Assembly (NCBI GenBank): GCA_964638245.1 | Contig: CAZWZG010000152.1 | Location: 1 to 7,515 of the forward strand | DNA: 7,515 nucleotides | Origin: CAZWZG01 sp964638245 | GTDB lineage: Bacteria; Pseudomonadota; Alphaproteobacteria; Rhodobacterales; Rhodobacteraceae | Direction of reading: 5' to 3' | Part shown: positions 1 to 6,277 of the stretch, in pieces | How the letters are laid out: the number at the start of each line of letters is the position of its first letter | Numbering within the stretch: position 1 is the stretch's first letter | Notes under the pieces: model-generated | Seen by the model: only the letters and a program-made list of their open reading frames with translations | Database searches by the model: none | Told to the model about the DNA's origin: nothing | Made by a program: the position numbers and the translations under genes

Positions 1-20
1 ATGGCGGAACAGCAGCTCAT
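1..20 (-). CDS. Possible first codons of a further downstream gene (5' fragment)
   Basis: Nine bases after the stop of the FixH-like gene, the minus strand has an ATG at 20-18 that opens as Met-Ser-Cys-Cys-Ser-Ala and then leaves the window. A TAGGGG stretch about six bases upstream could serve as the ribosome binding site. The orientation and short spacing fit a continuation of the operon. The adjacent cysteines would suit a metal-handling protein. In cbb3-oxidase maturation operons a FixH gene is followed by the copper ATPase FixI, but six residues cannot identify a family. The call rests only on position, spacing and the SD-like sequence. Confidence 0.3.
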
Positions 21-29
21 GCCGGGCCC

Positions 30-383
30 CTACAGCTCATTACCCGTGTTGGAACCTGCCCGCACGAACAGCCTGCTGTCGCGGCGATAGGCCAAGTTTC
101 CGTTTGCGCCAACCACCTTCAGCGCCCACGTCCCCGCAGCCAAAGCATGCTCGGCGCGGTAACGTCCGCCGCCGACGTGTCGCAATTTGACCGATCCGTC
201 AGACTGCTCGAATGCCGGCCGGCCAAAATACAGTGTGAGATCATCGTAGATGATCGGTTGCCGATCGCGGTCTTCCAGCTTGAACGATATGACACCGTCG
301 CGATAGGTCAGCGTCGACTGCCGCCCCCGCGCCTTTGGCGCCCCCCGGGATATTTTGGTCCAGATGAAGGGAGCCCGCGTCAT
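30..383 (-). CDS. Small FixH/YtkA-like domain protein (117 aa)
   Basis: This 117-residue protein resembles the extracytoplasmic beta-sandwich region of FixH/YtkA-like proteins. A strand with an acidic turn (KLEDRDRQPI, about 35-44) leads to a strand ending in GRP (about 50-55). A GGGRYRAE turn (71-78) and an AGTWALKV strand (83-90) follow, then a final strand, RLFVRA (104-109). FixH of cbb3-oxidase maturation is usually longer, about 150 aa or more, and starts with a membrane anchor. Here the N-terminus (MTRAPFIWTK) is short and basic, with no membrane segment or clear signal peptide. The reading frame has no upstream start that would add one. The ATG overlaps the DUF2927 stop as ATGA, so translation is probably coupled, and a hairpin spans the junction. 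No fixG or other cbb3 gene lies upstream, so a role in oxidase assembly is not supported. A conserved unknown is the safest description. Confidence 0.75.
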   Translation of the reverse strand: MTRAPFIWTKISRGAPKARGRQSTLTYRDGVISFKLEDRDRQPIIYDDLTLYFGRPAFEQSDGSVKLRHVGGGRYRAEHALAAGTWALKVVGANGNLAYRRDSRLFVRAGSNTGNEL

Positions 384-394
384 GAGGCGGGCTC
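371..394 (-). promoter_or_regulatory. Hairpin spanning the DUF2927 stop / FixH-like start
   Basis: GAGCCCGC (371-378) and GCGGGCTC (387-394) are perfect 8-base inverted arms around an 8-base loop. In the minus-strand mRNA the loop holds the ATGA overlap, that is, the FixH-like start codon and the DUF2927 stop. The only SD-like bases near the start (GAG, eight bases upstream) lie in the stem. A structure like this could keep the start unavailable until a ribosome finishing DUF2927 opens it. The repeat is seen directly; the regulatory role is inferred. Both arms are coding sequence in a GC-rich genome, so chance is possible. Confidence 0.45.
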
Positions 395-1291
395 GAGAAG
401 GAGCTGGCTGAGGATCGGGCGCACCTGGGCCGCGGTCATGCCGGGGGACAGCGCGGGATTGTAGAGGAGCGAAAGCAGCTCTGCATCGTGGTCCGTCAGA
501 AACGCGAATTCTTCGTCATCGTTGAAGATCGAGGGGCGCGCATCAGGGCTGTCGTTGGGCAGCCCCAAACCTTGGGCGATTTCCTCGTGCAGGCAGGACT
601 GGCGCGAAAGGGCCGGGTGCTCGGCACGGATGATGGCGATGGCGTTGACGAATTGGCCAGTGCGTTGATCGATGTTGGAGAGTGCCAGGCAGAGGTCGGA
701 CAGGGGCATGTTTTCGACGCGGTCGATGGTGGCGCGGGTGATGTCGGGATAAACCTCGGCCAGCGCCTCACCGATGACCATGCGTTCGTCTTCGTTCACG
801 ATGAAGACGTGAAAATTGCCTCCCGAATTGGCCAGCACGATCGGGTGCGCCGTGGCGCCACGTAGGCGTCGTGTATAAGCCTCGACCGCCAGACGGTCGG
901 TTTCGCGGATCGCCGGAGAAACGCTGTCGCCGAAATGGAGTTGCAGACGCACGGGCTTCGTCCAGCGGCGCAAGGAACTGGCCGAGCGGCGGTCGACGAG
1001 GCGCCCGGCTTCGGTCGTGTATTCATCAAACAGCGCAATGGCGACGAAATTGCGCGCCAGATCCTCGTTGGAATAGGGCGCGTCCGCAGGCGCGGTTTCG
1101 GTGCGCAGTTTGCCTTGCGCCAGAAGGCTTTGCTGCACGGAGGCGTAGTGGCGTGTCGCCACGCGGCTGGCCTCCGAGACGGCGGGCGTCTCAACAGCAG
1201 GGGGCTGGGGCGGCGGCTCGGGCAGGGTGCGGAAATCCGTACACCCCGCCAGTGCCAACGCCCCGGCCAGATATGGCGCAAGTCTCAGCAT
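380..1291 (-). CDS. DUF2927 domain lipoprotein (303 aa)
   Basis: This is an exported lipoprotein of unknown function. A short hydrophobic signal ends in LALAG-Cys17, a lipobox, and a Pro-rich linker (about 24-37) follows. The folded part starts near residue 70. Its C-terminal half carries features I associate with DUF2927: Cys233 followed by HEEIAQGLGLPND (235-247), a LTDHDAELLSLLYNP block (265-279) and SPGM (282-285). The HEE...GLGLP stretch resembles a zincin helix (HExxHxxGxxH), but the second and third metal-ligand histidines are missing: Gln240 and Asn246 stand nearby. It may therefore be an inactive or diverged peptidase-like fold. Two cysteines (201 and 233) could form a disulfide after export. 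The start overlaps the TelA stop by one base (TGATG) and has no strong SD, so coupling to TelA is likely. The end overlaps the FixH-like gene. Confidence 0.88.
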   Translation of the reverse strand: MLRLAPYLAGALALAGCTDFRTLPEPPPQPPAVETPAVSEASRVATRHYASVQQSLLAQGKLRTETAPADAPYSNEDLARNFVAIALFDEYTTEAGRLVDRRSASSLRRWTKPVRLQLHFGDSVSPAIRETDRLAVEAYTRRLRGATAHPIVLANSGGNFHVFIVNEDERMVIGEALAEVYPDITRATIDRVENMPLSDLCLALSNIDQRTGQFVNAIAIIRAEHPALSRQSCLHEEIAQGLGLPNDSPDARPSIFNDDEEFAFLTDHDAELLSLLYNPALSPGMTAAQVRPILSQLLLEPAS

Positions 1292-2484
1292 CAGACGTCT
1301 GGAACGGCGTCTCCGGTCGTGGCGCCCACCTTGTCGCCGCGCGCCTTGGCCGAGGCCAGCGTTTCCTTCAGCTCTTGTTCCATCTTCTGGAGATCGGCTT
1401 CGGCGGCTGCGCGCTTGGCTTTGCCTTCGTCCGCGATCTGCAGGCTTTCCTCGATCGTCGCGATCAGGTCGGCATTGGCTGTTTTGACGGCCTCGATGTC
1501 AAAGACGCCGCGCTCCATTTCCTCGCGGATGGTCTTGTTGGCCGACCGCAGGTTCTTGGCGTTCGCGGTCAGCAACTCGTTGGTCAGGTCATTGGCATCG
1601 CGCACGGCTTCGGCGGCTTCTGCCGAGCGCTGGATGGTTACGGCCTGGGCCAGCTGGGTCTCCCAAAGCGGCACGGTGTTGACCAGGGTGGAGTTGATCT
1701 TGGTGACCAGCGACTTGTCGTTTTCCTGAACCAGACGGATCGAGGGCAGCGACTGCATCGTGACCTGGCGCGTCAGTTTGAGGTCATGGACCCGGCGTTC
1801 GAGGTCATCGCGCGCGGCGCGCAGATCGCGGAGTTCTTGCGCGGCCATCACCGCCTGTTCCTCGGGTGCCGCATCGACGGCAGCGGCTTTGGCAGGGATT
1901 TCGGTTTCATCGAGCACGCGAAGTTTTTCTTCACCCGCCGCGATGTAAAGCGCCAGTTCGTCGTAGAAATTCAGCGTCTTCTCATAAAGGACATCGAGCG
2001 ACTTTATGTCTTTCAAAAGCGTATGCTCGTGCGCCAACAGGTTGTCGGTGATCTTGTCGATCTGACCTTGGACGTTTTCGAACTTGGCCACGAATTGGGC
2101 CATTGGTGTCGCGCGGCCCAGAAGACGATCCCACCAGCTTTGCTTACGGTTGGGGTCCAACTCGCTGACGGAAAACCCGCGGATCGTCGAGACGATTTCG
2201 CGCAAGGAATTGCCAGCAGGGCCGACGTCCTTGTTCTTGACGCCTTGCAACATGGACTGCGAAATTTCCTGCAGCTCAGCCTGCGCGGCAGAGCCAAACG
2301 ACACGATCGAATTCGTATCGGTCATGTCCAACTCGCCCATGCGCTTGTCGATTTCCGCCGTCTCGGCAGCATCGGCCGCGGAATACACCACAAGCTCGTT
2401 CTTTGGCTCGGGAAGCACGATTTCGCTGACTTCCTTGACGATGGCGGTGGCCTCTTCGGCCTTTTTGCGCACTGTCTCTGACAT
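1291..2484 (-). CDS. TelA-family toxic anion resistance protein (397 aa)
   Basis: This is a cytoplasmic, mostly alpha-helical protein of the TelA/KlaA family (toxic anion resistance, PF05816). The family is linked to tellurite and cell-envelope stress tolerance, but its biochemical activity is unsettled. Evidence includes the early SIVSFGSAAQAELQEIS segment (59-76), the hydrophilic WWDRLLGR patch (117-124) and long charged helices (125-190 and 209-240). The most typical block is QSLPSIRLVQENDKSLVTKI (244-263), followed by NTVPLWETQLAQAV (269-282). The C-terminus (about 350-385) is a likely coiled coil. There is no signal peptide or membrane segment. The length is normal for the family. An AGAGGA-like SD (GAGAGGACAG) sits about nine bases before the ATG. 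The gene lies 30 bp after XpaC, the partner it has in other bacteria (for example xpaC-yaaN in Bacillus subtilis), and overlaps DUF2927 by one base. Confidence 0.95.
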   Translation of the reverse strand: MSETVRKKAEEATAIVKEVSEIVLPEPKNELVVYSAADAAETAEIDKRMGELDMTDTNSIVSFGSAAQAELQEISQSMLQGVKNKDVGPAGNSLREIVSTIRGFSVSELDPNRKQSWWDRLLGRATPMAQFVAKFENVQGQIDKITDNLLAHEHTLLKDIKSLDVLYEKTLNFYDELALYIAAGEEKLRVLDETEIPAKAAAVDAAPEEQAVMAAQELRDLRAARDDLERRVHDLKLTRQVTMQSLPSIRLVQENDKSLVTKINSTLVNTVPLWETQLAQAVTIQRSAEAAEAVRDANDLTNELLTANAKNLRSANKTIREEMERGVFDIEAVKTANADLIATIEESLQIADEGKAKRAAAEADLQKMEQELKETLASAKARGDKVGATTGDAVPDV

Positions 2485-2514
2485 CGGGGACTGTCCTCTC
2501 TGAAATGTCTTTCG

Positions 2515-3384
2515 TTATTCGGGTTTGATGCCCTCACGGGCAAGTCGGTCCCGGAGCACATCAATCTCGATATCGAGATCGGTCCGACTGTCGGTGAGCA
2601 TTTTCTGTGTGCGGGCCTCGAACGATGTTTGCAGATCGTCGAGAAGCGCTTCGTAATCCGACCGCGCGCCTGCGTCGCCATTGCGGGCGTAAAGGTCGGC
2701 GAATTTGGCCGTCGCATCGGTCGCGCCCAGCAAGTAGACGCCAAGATACTTGCGCGCGCCCGTCAGGTCGCGCGGATCGTCTTCAATGGTGCGGAACATG
2801 GTGCGCACAGAACCCTGGAAATCGGCCACACGGCGTTCGAGCGCGGGCACACCGGCGCGTTTGATCGCATCGGTCATGTTGCCCAGATGCTTTTCGGCCT
2901 CGTCCACGGCGCGGGCGACACGCTCGGTCTGAAAGGCGTTGTCGCCCTCCATGCCCTTGTTGTCCAACGGGTCCACCCCGAAAGCGAGGATCGTCATGAC
3001 AAGGCCGAGCGCGCCAAAGATGATGGCATCAAACACCCCATGCCCGGCAAGGCCCGCAACCCCAAGTCCTGCGCCCATTGCGACAGCGGACATGATCTTG
3101 CGCGGGGCAGGGCGGCGCGCGATGGCGCGTGATTCATAAGCGTCCTGCGCTTTTAGCCCTTCGCGCATCAGGAACGCGGACAACAGCACAAGGCCGAACG
3201 CCGCCAGCCACTGCGCCATGACCACCGGTTCTGACGTGAACGCGCGCCACAGCATGAAAACGGGCGCAATGAACATGAAGTTCACGCGGGCACCTGCCCG
3301 CGAGCGCCGTGCCGCCGGGGCCTTGATACCGCCGGGTGTCGGTTTGGCCCCAGGGGAATGCTTTCCGCCGAACCGTTCGGCCAT
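2515..3384 (-). CDS. XpaC-family membrane protein (289 aa)
   Basis: This is a member of the XpaC family (PF10112), labelled '5-bromo-4-chloroindolyl phosphate hydrolysis' for historical reasons. No phosphatase active-site motif is visible, so that enzymatic name should not be taken as function. After a basic N-terminus (1-33) there are two pairs of hydrophobic segments (about 34-49 and 56-73; about 98-115 and 118-136). A long cytoplasmic helical domain follows, including ARKYLGVYLLGATDATAKFADLY-type sequence (210-232) and a charged C-terminus. The open frame extends 66 codons further upstream, but the ATG at 3384 is preferred. It has a GGAGG SD six bases ahead, matches the expected N-terminus, and overlaps the stop of the small upstream gene by one base (TGATG). 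The protein probably anchors TelA-linked functions at the inner membrane; that partnership is inferred from the recurrent gene pairing. Confidence 0.92.
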   Translation of the reverse strand: MAERFGGKHSPGAKPTPGGIKAPAARRSRAGARVNFMFIAPVFMLWRAFTSEPVVMAQWLAAFGLVLLSAFLMREGLKAQDAYESRAIARRPAPRKIMSAVAMGAGLGVAGLAGHGVFDAIIFGALGLVMTILAFGVDPLDNKGMEGDNAFQTERVARAVDEAEKHLGNMTDAIKRAGVPALERRVADFQGSVRTMFRTIEDDPRDLTGARKYLGVYLLGATDATAKFADLYARNGDAGARSDYEALLDDLQTSFEARTQKMLTDSRTDLDIEIDVLRDRLAREGIKPE

Positions 3385-3569
3385 CAGGCGCCTCCGGTCA
3401 CTGATACATAAACGATCAGGGCCAGAAGCAGGCCATACGCCAATTTGTCCATCGCAAAGCTCTTTTCCGTCCTGTCCGCAGGGTTGGCTGGAGCAAGGGT
3501 TCGCAGCGCCAGCGCCGCGACGGCCAGAATGACCAGACCCAATAACACGGCAAGTACCAGCCGCTGCAT
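3384..3569 (-). CDS. Small two-helix membrane protein (61 aa)
   Basis: I do not recognise a family. The protein has a strongly hydrophobic helix from about residue 4 to 24 (LVLAVLLGLVILAVAALAL). A short polar loop with charged residues follows (about 28-42, ANPADRTEKSFAMDK), then a second helix (about 44-58, YGLLLALIVYVSV) and a short GGA end. The ATG at 3569 is chosen because a GAGGG SD lies six bases upstream; a TTG two codons earlier (3575) is also in frame but less likely. Its stop overlaps the XpaC start by one base, and the XpaC GGAGG SD lies within its last codons, so the two are probably translated together. It could be a small membrane partner of XpaC or TelA, which is inferred from position alone. 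Confidence 0.75.
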   Translation of the reverse strand: MQRLVLAVLLGLVILAVAALALRTLAPANPADRTEKSFAMDKLAYGLLLALIVYVSVTGGA

Positions 3570-3731
3570 ACCCAACCCTCACGGTTCCCTTGGCCCATAG
3601 ATAGGCGATGATCCGCTGTTTCGCTAGCGCTCATGCCGCAACGTGCTGCAATCGGCGGAGATTTGTCTGGATTTTGGGCCAAGCGGGGGGCGGTCGCGGA
3701 TTGTCCGCAATGGCGCAACGAAGCGCTCGAA
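3570..3731 (-). other. Spacer between the MscS and small membrane protein genes
   Basis: This 162-bp stretch has no convincing gene. On the minus strand it ends with the GAGGG ribosome site of the small membrane protein. A TATCTA sequence (complement of 3598-3603) could be a -10 element, but no good -35 sits 16-18 bases before it. A 5-bp stem GCGGA/TCCGC (3696-3708) lies just after the MscS stop without a T-run. This is the largest gap between the minus-strand genes left of the assembly gap, so it is where a separate promoter for the XpaC-TelA unit would most likely lie. Confidence 0.4.
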
Positions 3732-5066
3732 TCACACCGGATTGTTCTCGACCGCGCCGCCCCCGGAAGGCTCGCCCAGCATTCGCACTTCCCGCTGGGG
3801 GAAGGGGATCGAAATGCCGTGCTCCTGAAACGCATCCCAAAGCGCCAGATAAACGTTGCCGCGGATATTGGTCAGCCCGCCCGTGGGGTCCATGATCCAG
3901 AAGCGTAGGATGTAATCGACCGAGCTATCGCCAAAACCGACGATGTGACAGACCGGTCTGCGATCCTTTAGAACCCGCTCGACACCCAGCGCCGCCTCAA
4001 TCGCAATCGCGCGCACCTTGTGGGGGTCATCATCGTACGCCGTGCCAAAAAAGATATCGAGGCGCACGAATTCGTTGGAATGGGACCAGTTGACGACCTG
4101 TCCGGTGATCAGGTCTTCGTTGGGGATCAGGTATTCCTTGCCGTCGCGCGTGACGACGGAGGCATAGCGCGCGCCCAGTGTCTGGATCCACCCGAACGTA
4201 TCGCCAAGAGAGATCACATCTCCCGGCTTGATCGACTTGTCCAAAAGGATGATGACGCCCGAGACAAGGTTCGACACCACCTTTTGCAGGCCAAAGCCAA
4301 GCCCGACACCAATCGCGCCCGACAGAACCGCCAACCCGGTAAGGTCGAAGCCCACCGCGTTCAGCCCGATAAAGAAGGCCGCACCGTATAGGAGAACTTG
4401 CAGGAACTTGATCGCCAGCACCTGCATCGAGGGCGACATCTCGGTATTGGACTCGATCCGCCGCGCCGTTCCGGTTGTCACGGCCCGCGCCAGAACGAAC
4501 AGAATGCCGGTGATGACGACGGCCTTCAGGAGGCCCAGAAGCGACAGGCGGAACTCTCCGATCTCGAACGCAACTGTATCGAGAAACGCACTGAAATCTT
4601 CTGCGATCCCAAGGAAATAGAGTGTGACGTAGATCCACAAGCCCCACGACACCAAGCGACGCAGCGCACGGTTCTGGATAAGCCGGGTTGCAAAACTGAT
4701 CATCAGCCAGGCGGTGGCGACACTGGCCACCAAGGTCAGGATGTAGCGGCGCGAGACGAAATTCGTCGTCTCGGCCATGATCCCGACCGAGATCCAGGCA
4801 AACAGGACAAAGAACATCAGCCAGAGCCGGTCCTTGATCAGGATCCCAAGACGCAGCCGCCATTTTGGCCAGCCTTCCCGCGTTCTCAGCCATGCCTCAA
4901 GCCGCGACCCGGCCCATCCACGCGCCACAACGGCAAGAACGCCGCACAGCACCAGAATGCCGTATTGCCAAAGCCGCCCAGGCAAAAACAGGTTCCAGAA
5001 CCATTGCTGGACATCAATCCAAAGCTCTGGCGCGTTCCCGATCAGCTCAGCAATGCCGGTTTCCAT
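3732..5066 (-). CDS. MscS-family mechanosensitive ion channel (444 aa)
   Basis: This is an inner-membrane channel of the MscS superfamily, which opens under membrane tension to release solutes on osmotic downshock. About five or six hydrophobic segments (roughly 34-50, 80-98, 108-128, 140-156, 176-198, 217-240) precede the pore helix. That helix is Gly/Ala-rich (GAIGVGLGFGLQKVVSNLVSG, 250-270), as expected for MscS TM3. The beta domain follows: DKSIKPGDVI (276-285), a GWIQTLGARYASVVTRDGKE stretch (292-311) and IPNEDLITGQVVNWS (314-328). The C-terminal alpha/beta domain ends near GISIPFPQREV (417-427). The N-terminal membrane region is longer than in E. coli MscS (286 aa), as in many extended family members. 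An AAGGGGAG SD lies four bases before the ATG. The gene follows the TerC gene by 65 bp in the same direction and may share its transcript. Confidence 0.96.
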   Translation of the reverse strand: METGIAELIGNAPELWIDVQQWFWNLFLPGRLWQYGILVLCGVLAVVARGWAGSRLEAWLRTREGWPKWRLRLGILIKDRLWLMFFVLFAWISVGIMAETTNFVSRRYILTLVASVATAWLMISFATRLIQNRALRRLVSWGLWIYVTLYFLGIAEDFSAFLDTVAFEIGEFRLSLLGLLKAVVITGILFVLARAVTTGTARRIESNTEMSPSMQVLAIKFLQVLLYGAAFFIGLNAVGFDLTGLAVLSGAIGVGLGFGLQKVVSNLVSGVIILLDKSIKPGDVISLGDTFGWIQTLGARYASVVTRDGKEYLIPNEDLITGQVVNWSHSNEFVRLDIFFGTAYDDDPHKVRAIAIEAALGVERVLKDRRPVCHIVGFGDSSVDYILRFWIMDPTGGLTNIRGNVYLALWDAFQEHGISIPFPQREVRMLGEPSGGGAVENNPV

Positions 5067-5131
5067 GAGGCTCCCCTTTGCCTCGATGATGCGGCGGCAA
5101 AAGTCTGGTCACAAGCCGGTTTTATGTCGCT

Positions 5132-5968
5132 TCAGAACCCCCGCACGTTCTTGGCGCTTTGCATCGCTTTGCGCTCGGCATTGAGCTTGCGCGAATAGCC
5201 CGATTGCAGGATTTCCACGGCAAACAGCACCACGACCGCAAAGTAGAAGGTCGTCTTGGACATCGGCAAAAGCGGAAAGCCAAAGATCATCAGCGCGTCC
5301 GCGTCGTTGTGGGTCGCATGCGACGCCGCCACGCCCGCCTCGCCGATCAGGACCACCCCGACGATCAGCAGAATGAACAGACCCAGCACCTCGTACATCC
5401 GGTTCTTTTGCAGAAACGCGGTGACGCTGTCGGCCAGAAACAGCATCGCCGCCCCCGACAACAGGATCGCCGTGGCAAGGATCGGGAAGACGTCCGTGAT
5501 GGCGAGCGCTGAAAGCACCGAGTCAAACGAAAAGATCAGGTTCATCAACACGATAAGCATCACGACCTGTGCGGCGGATTTGCCGGATTTATGGTCCATA
5601 TCCGTGTCCAGATGCTCGATCGACAGCATGTGACCGATCTCTTTCACGGCCGTGTACATGATGAACACGCCCCCAAAGAGGAAGACGATGGTCGCAAAAT
5701 TGACCGCTCCGGTCAGGACCCCTTCCCAGGCGAAGGTGTAAAACGGCTCGCTCAATCGGTCGATCAGCGTGATCATTGTGAACAACAGGATGACCCGCAG
5801 GATCACAGCGATGATGATGCCCCAGTAGCGCACCGCACGCTGCTGAGCGACGGGAGCACGCTGGCTTTCGATTGAAATATACAGAAGGTTGTCGAACCCC
5901 AGCACCGCTTGCAGAAAGCAGAGCATCAATAGGTTCCCGAGGTTTTCAATCGTCAAAAGGTCTGCCAT
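5132..5968 (-). CDS. TerC-family integral membrane protein (278 aa)
   Basis: This is a multi-pass protein of the TerC family (PF03741). The family was named for tellurite resistance; members have since been tied to manganese or other divalent metal export and to metalation of secreted enzymes. Two family motifs with intramembrane acidic residues are present: LGFDNLLYIS (23-32) and FSFDSVLSALAIT (147-158). About seven hydrophobic segments are visible (near 11-31, 48-70, 85-106, 133-153, 160-182, 192-214, 239-256). A His/Asp-rich loop (HLDTDMDH, 119-126) and a short basic C-terminus are also present. The length and layout fit the compact form of the family without a C-terminal CBS/CorC domain. 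An ACAGGGACAGG stretch before the ATG may act as the SD. The gene is the first intact one after the assembly gap on this strand, so its promoter or an upstream gene may lie within the Ns. Confidence 0.95.
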   Translation of the reverse strand: MADLLTIENLGNLLMLCFLQAVLGFDNLLYISIESQRAPVAQQRAVRYWGIIIAVILRVILLFTMITLIDRLSEPFYTFAWEGVLTGAVNFATIVFLFGGVFIMYTAVKEIGHMLSIEHLDTDMDHKSGKSAAQVVMLIVLMNLIFSFDSVLSALAITDVFPILATAILLSGAAMLFLADSVTAFLQKNRMYEVLGLFILLIVGVVLIGEAGVAASHATHNDADALMIFGFPLLPMSKTTFYFAVVVLFAVEILQSGYSRKLNAERKAMQSAKNVRGF

Positions 5969-6007
5969 GGCACCTGTCCCTGTTGTTTGGGGTATTGGTG
6001 GACAATG

Positions 6008-6040
6008 CCCGGCCCGGAATCAAGGCCGTAGGCCGCCGGG
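6008..6040. repeat. GC-rich inverted repeat at the left gap edge
   Basis: CCCGGC (6008-6013) and GCCGGG (6035-6040) are perfect 6-base inverted arms. A second short palindromic pair, GGCC-GTA-GGCC, lies between them (6024-6034). The structure sits upstream of the TerC start and stops exactly where the Ns begin. It could be the end of a terminator or part of a larger repeat cut by the gap. No T-run is visible on either strand. Confidence 0.3.
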
Positions 6041-6140
6041 NNNNNNNNNNNNNNNNNNNNNNNNNNNNNNNNNNNNNNNNNNNNNNNNNNNNNNNNNNNN
6101 NNNNNNNNNNNNNNNNNNNNNNNNNNNNNNNNNNNNNNNN
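6041..6140. other. Assembly gap (100 Ns)
   Basis: Exactly 100 undetermined bases follow one another, the usual placeholder for a scaffold join of unknown length. True spacing between the TerC and rluB genes cannot be read, and any reading frame crossing this stretch is artificial. Inverted repeats directly on both sides suggest that the join fell at a repeat or a strong hairpin. Confidence 0.97.
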
Positions 6141-6263
6141 CGCCTGCCCCTTCCCGGGGGCTGGCGCTGCTTCACCATCAGCGCGAGGTCCGAGCCTTTG
6201 AAGACTTCATCACCATAAAGCGCCAAGCTTTTGAGCCTGCGAGCGCCACCCCAGGGGCAGGCG
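6141..6263. repeat. Large imperfect inverted repeat beside the gap
   Basis: CGCCTGCCCCT at 6141-6151 is matched by its exact complement AGGGGCAGGCG at 6253-6263. Further in, TGGCGCT (6162-6168) is matched by AGCGCCA (6242-6248). The arms differ by a few extra bases between these blocks, and about 73 less GC-rich bases lie between them. The structure ends 10 bp before the end of the rluB coding region and touches the Ns at its other end. It could be a dispersed palindromic or MITE-like element, or a long transcript hairpin after rluB. I cannot test copy number from this window. Confidence 0.55.
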
Positions 6264-6277
6264 CTGACCCGGCTCAC
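6141..6277 (-). CDS. Possible small gene after rluB, truncated by the gap
   Basis: A GTG at 6277 overlaps the rluB stop as GTGA and opens a frame of 45 codons up to the Ns. It includes LKSLALYGDEVFKGSDLALM (15-34). I do not recognise a family. It does not look like RsmD, the methyltransferase that often sits next to rluB in alphaproteobacteria, which would open with an RIIxG-type start. The frame runs through both arms of the inverted repeat, and the opposite strand is also open here (ending at a TGA, 6296-6298). Coding potential is therefore doubtful, and the sequence may be part of a repeat. Confidence 0.22.

Noticed and set aside
871..2481. A 536-codon open frame on the + strand opposite TelA and DUF2927
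   Set aside because: It is antisense to two recognisable genes, its translation is Arg/Gly-rich with no family resemblance, and long antisense frames are common in GC-rich DNA.
3385..3582. N-terminal extension of XpaC by 66 residues
   Set aside because: The extension overlaps the small membrane protein in another frame and is not protein-like, while the ATG at 3384 has a strong GGAGG SD and a one-base overlap.
3598..3603. TATCTA on the minus strand as a -10 promoter element for the XpaC-TelA unit
   Set aside because: No acceptable -35 hexamer lies at 16-18 bases; a promoter is plausible in this spacer but not supported by the sequence.
3696..3708. Possible terminator GCGGA-TTG-TCCGC after the MscS stop
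   Set aside because: The stem is only five base pairs and no T-run follows on the minus strand, so it does not meet the pattern of an intrinsic terminator.
4398..5198. A 266-codon + strand frame opposite the MscS gene
   Set aside because: The minus strand has a clear full-length MscS channel with an SD; the + frame is rich in Gln, Pro and Arg with no domain signal.
5872..6277. Open frames that run through the N stretch from the TerC side or the rluB side
   Set aside because: They depend on reading 100 undetermined bases as codons, so their length and continuity are artificial.
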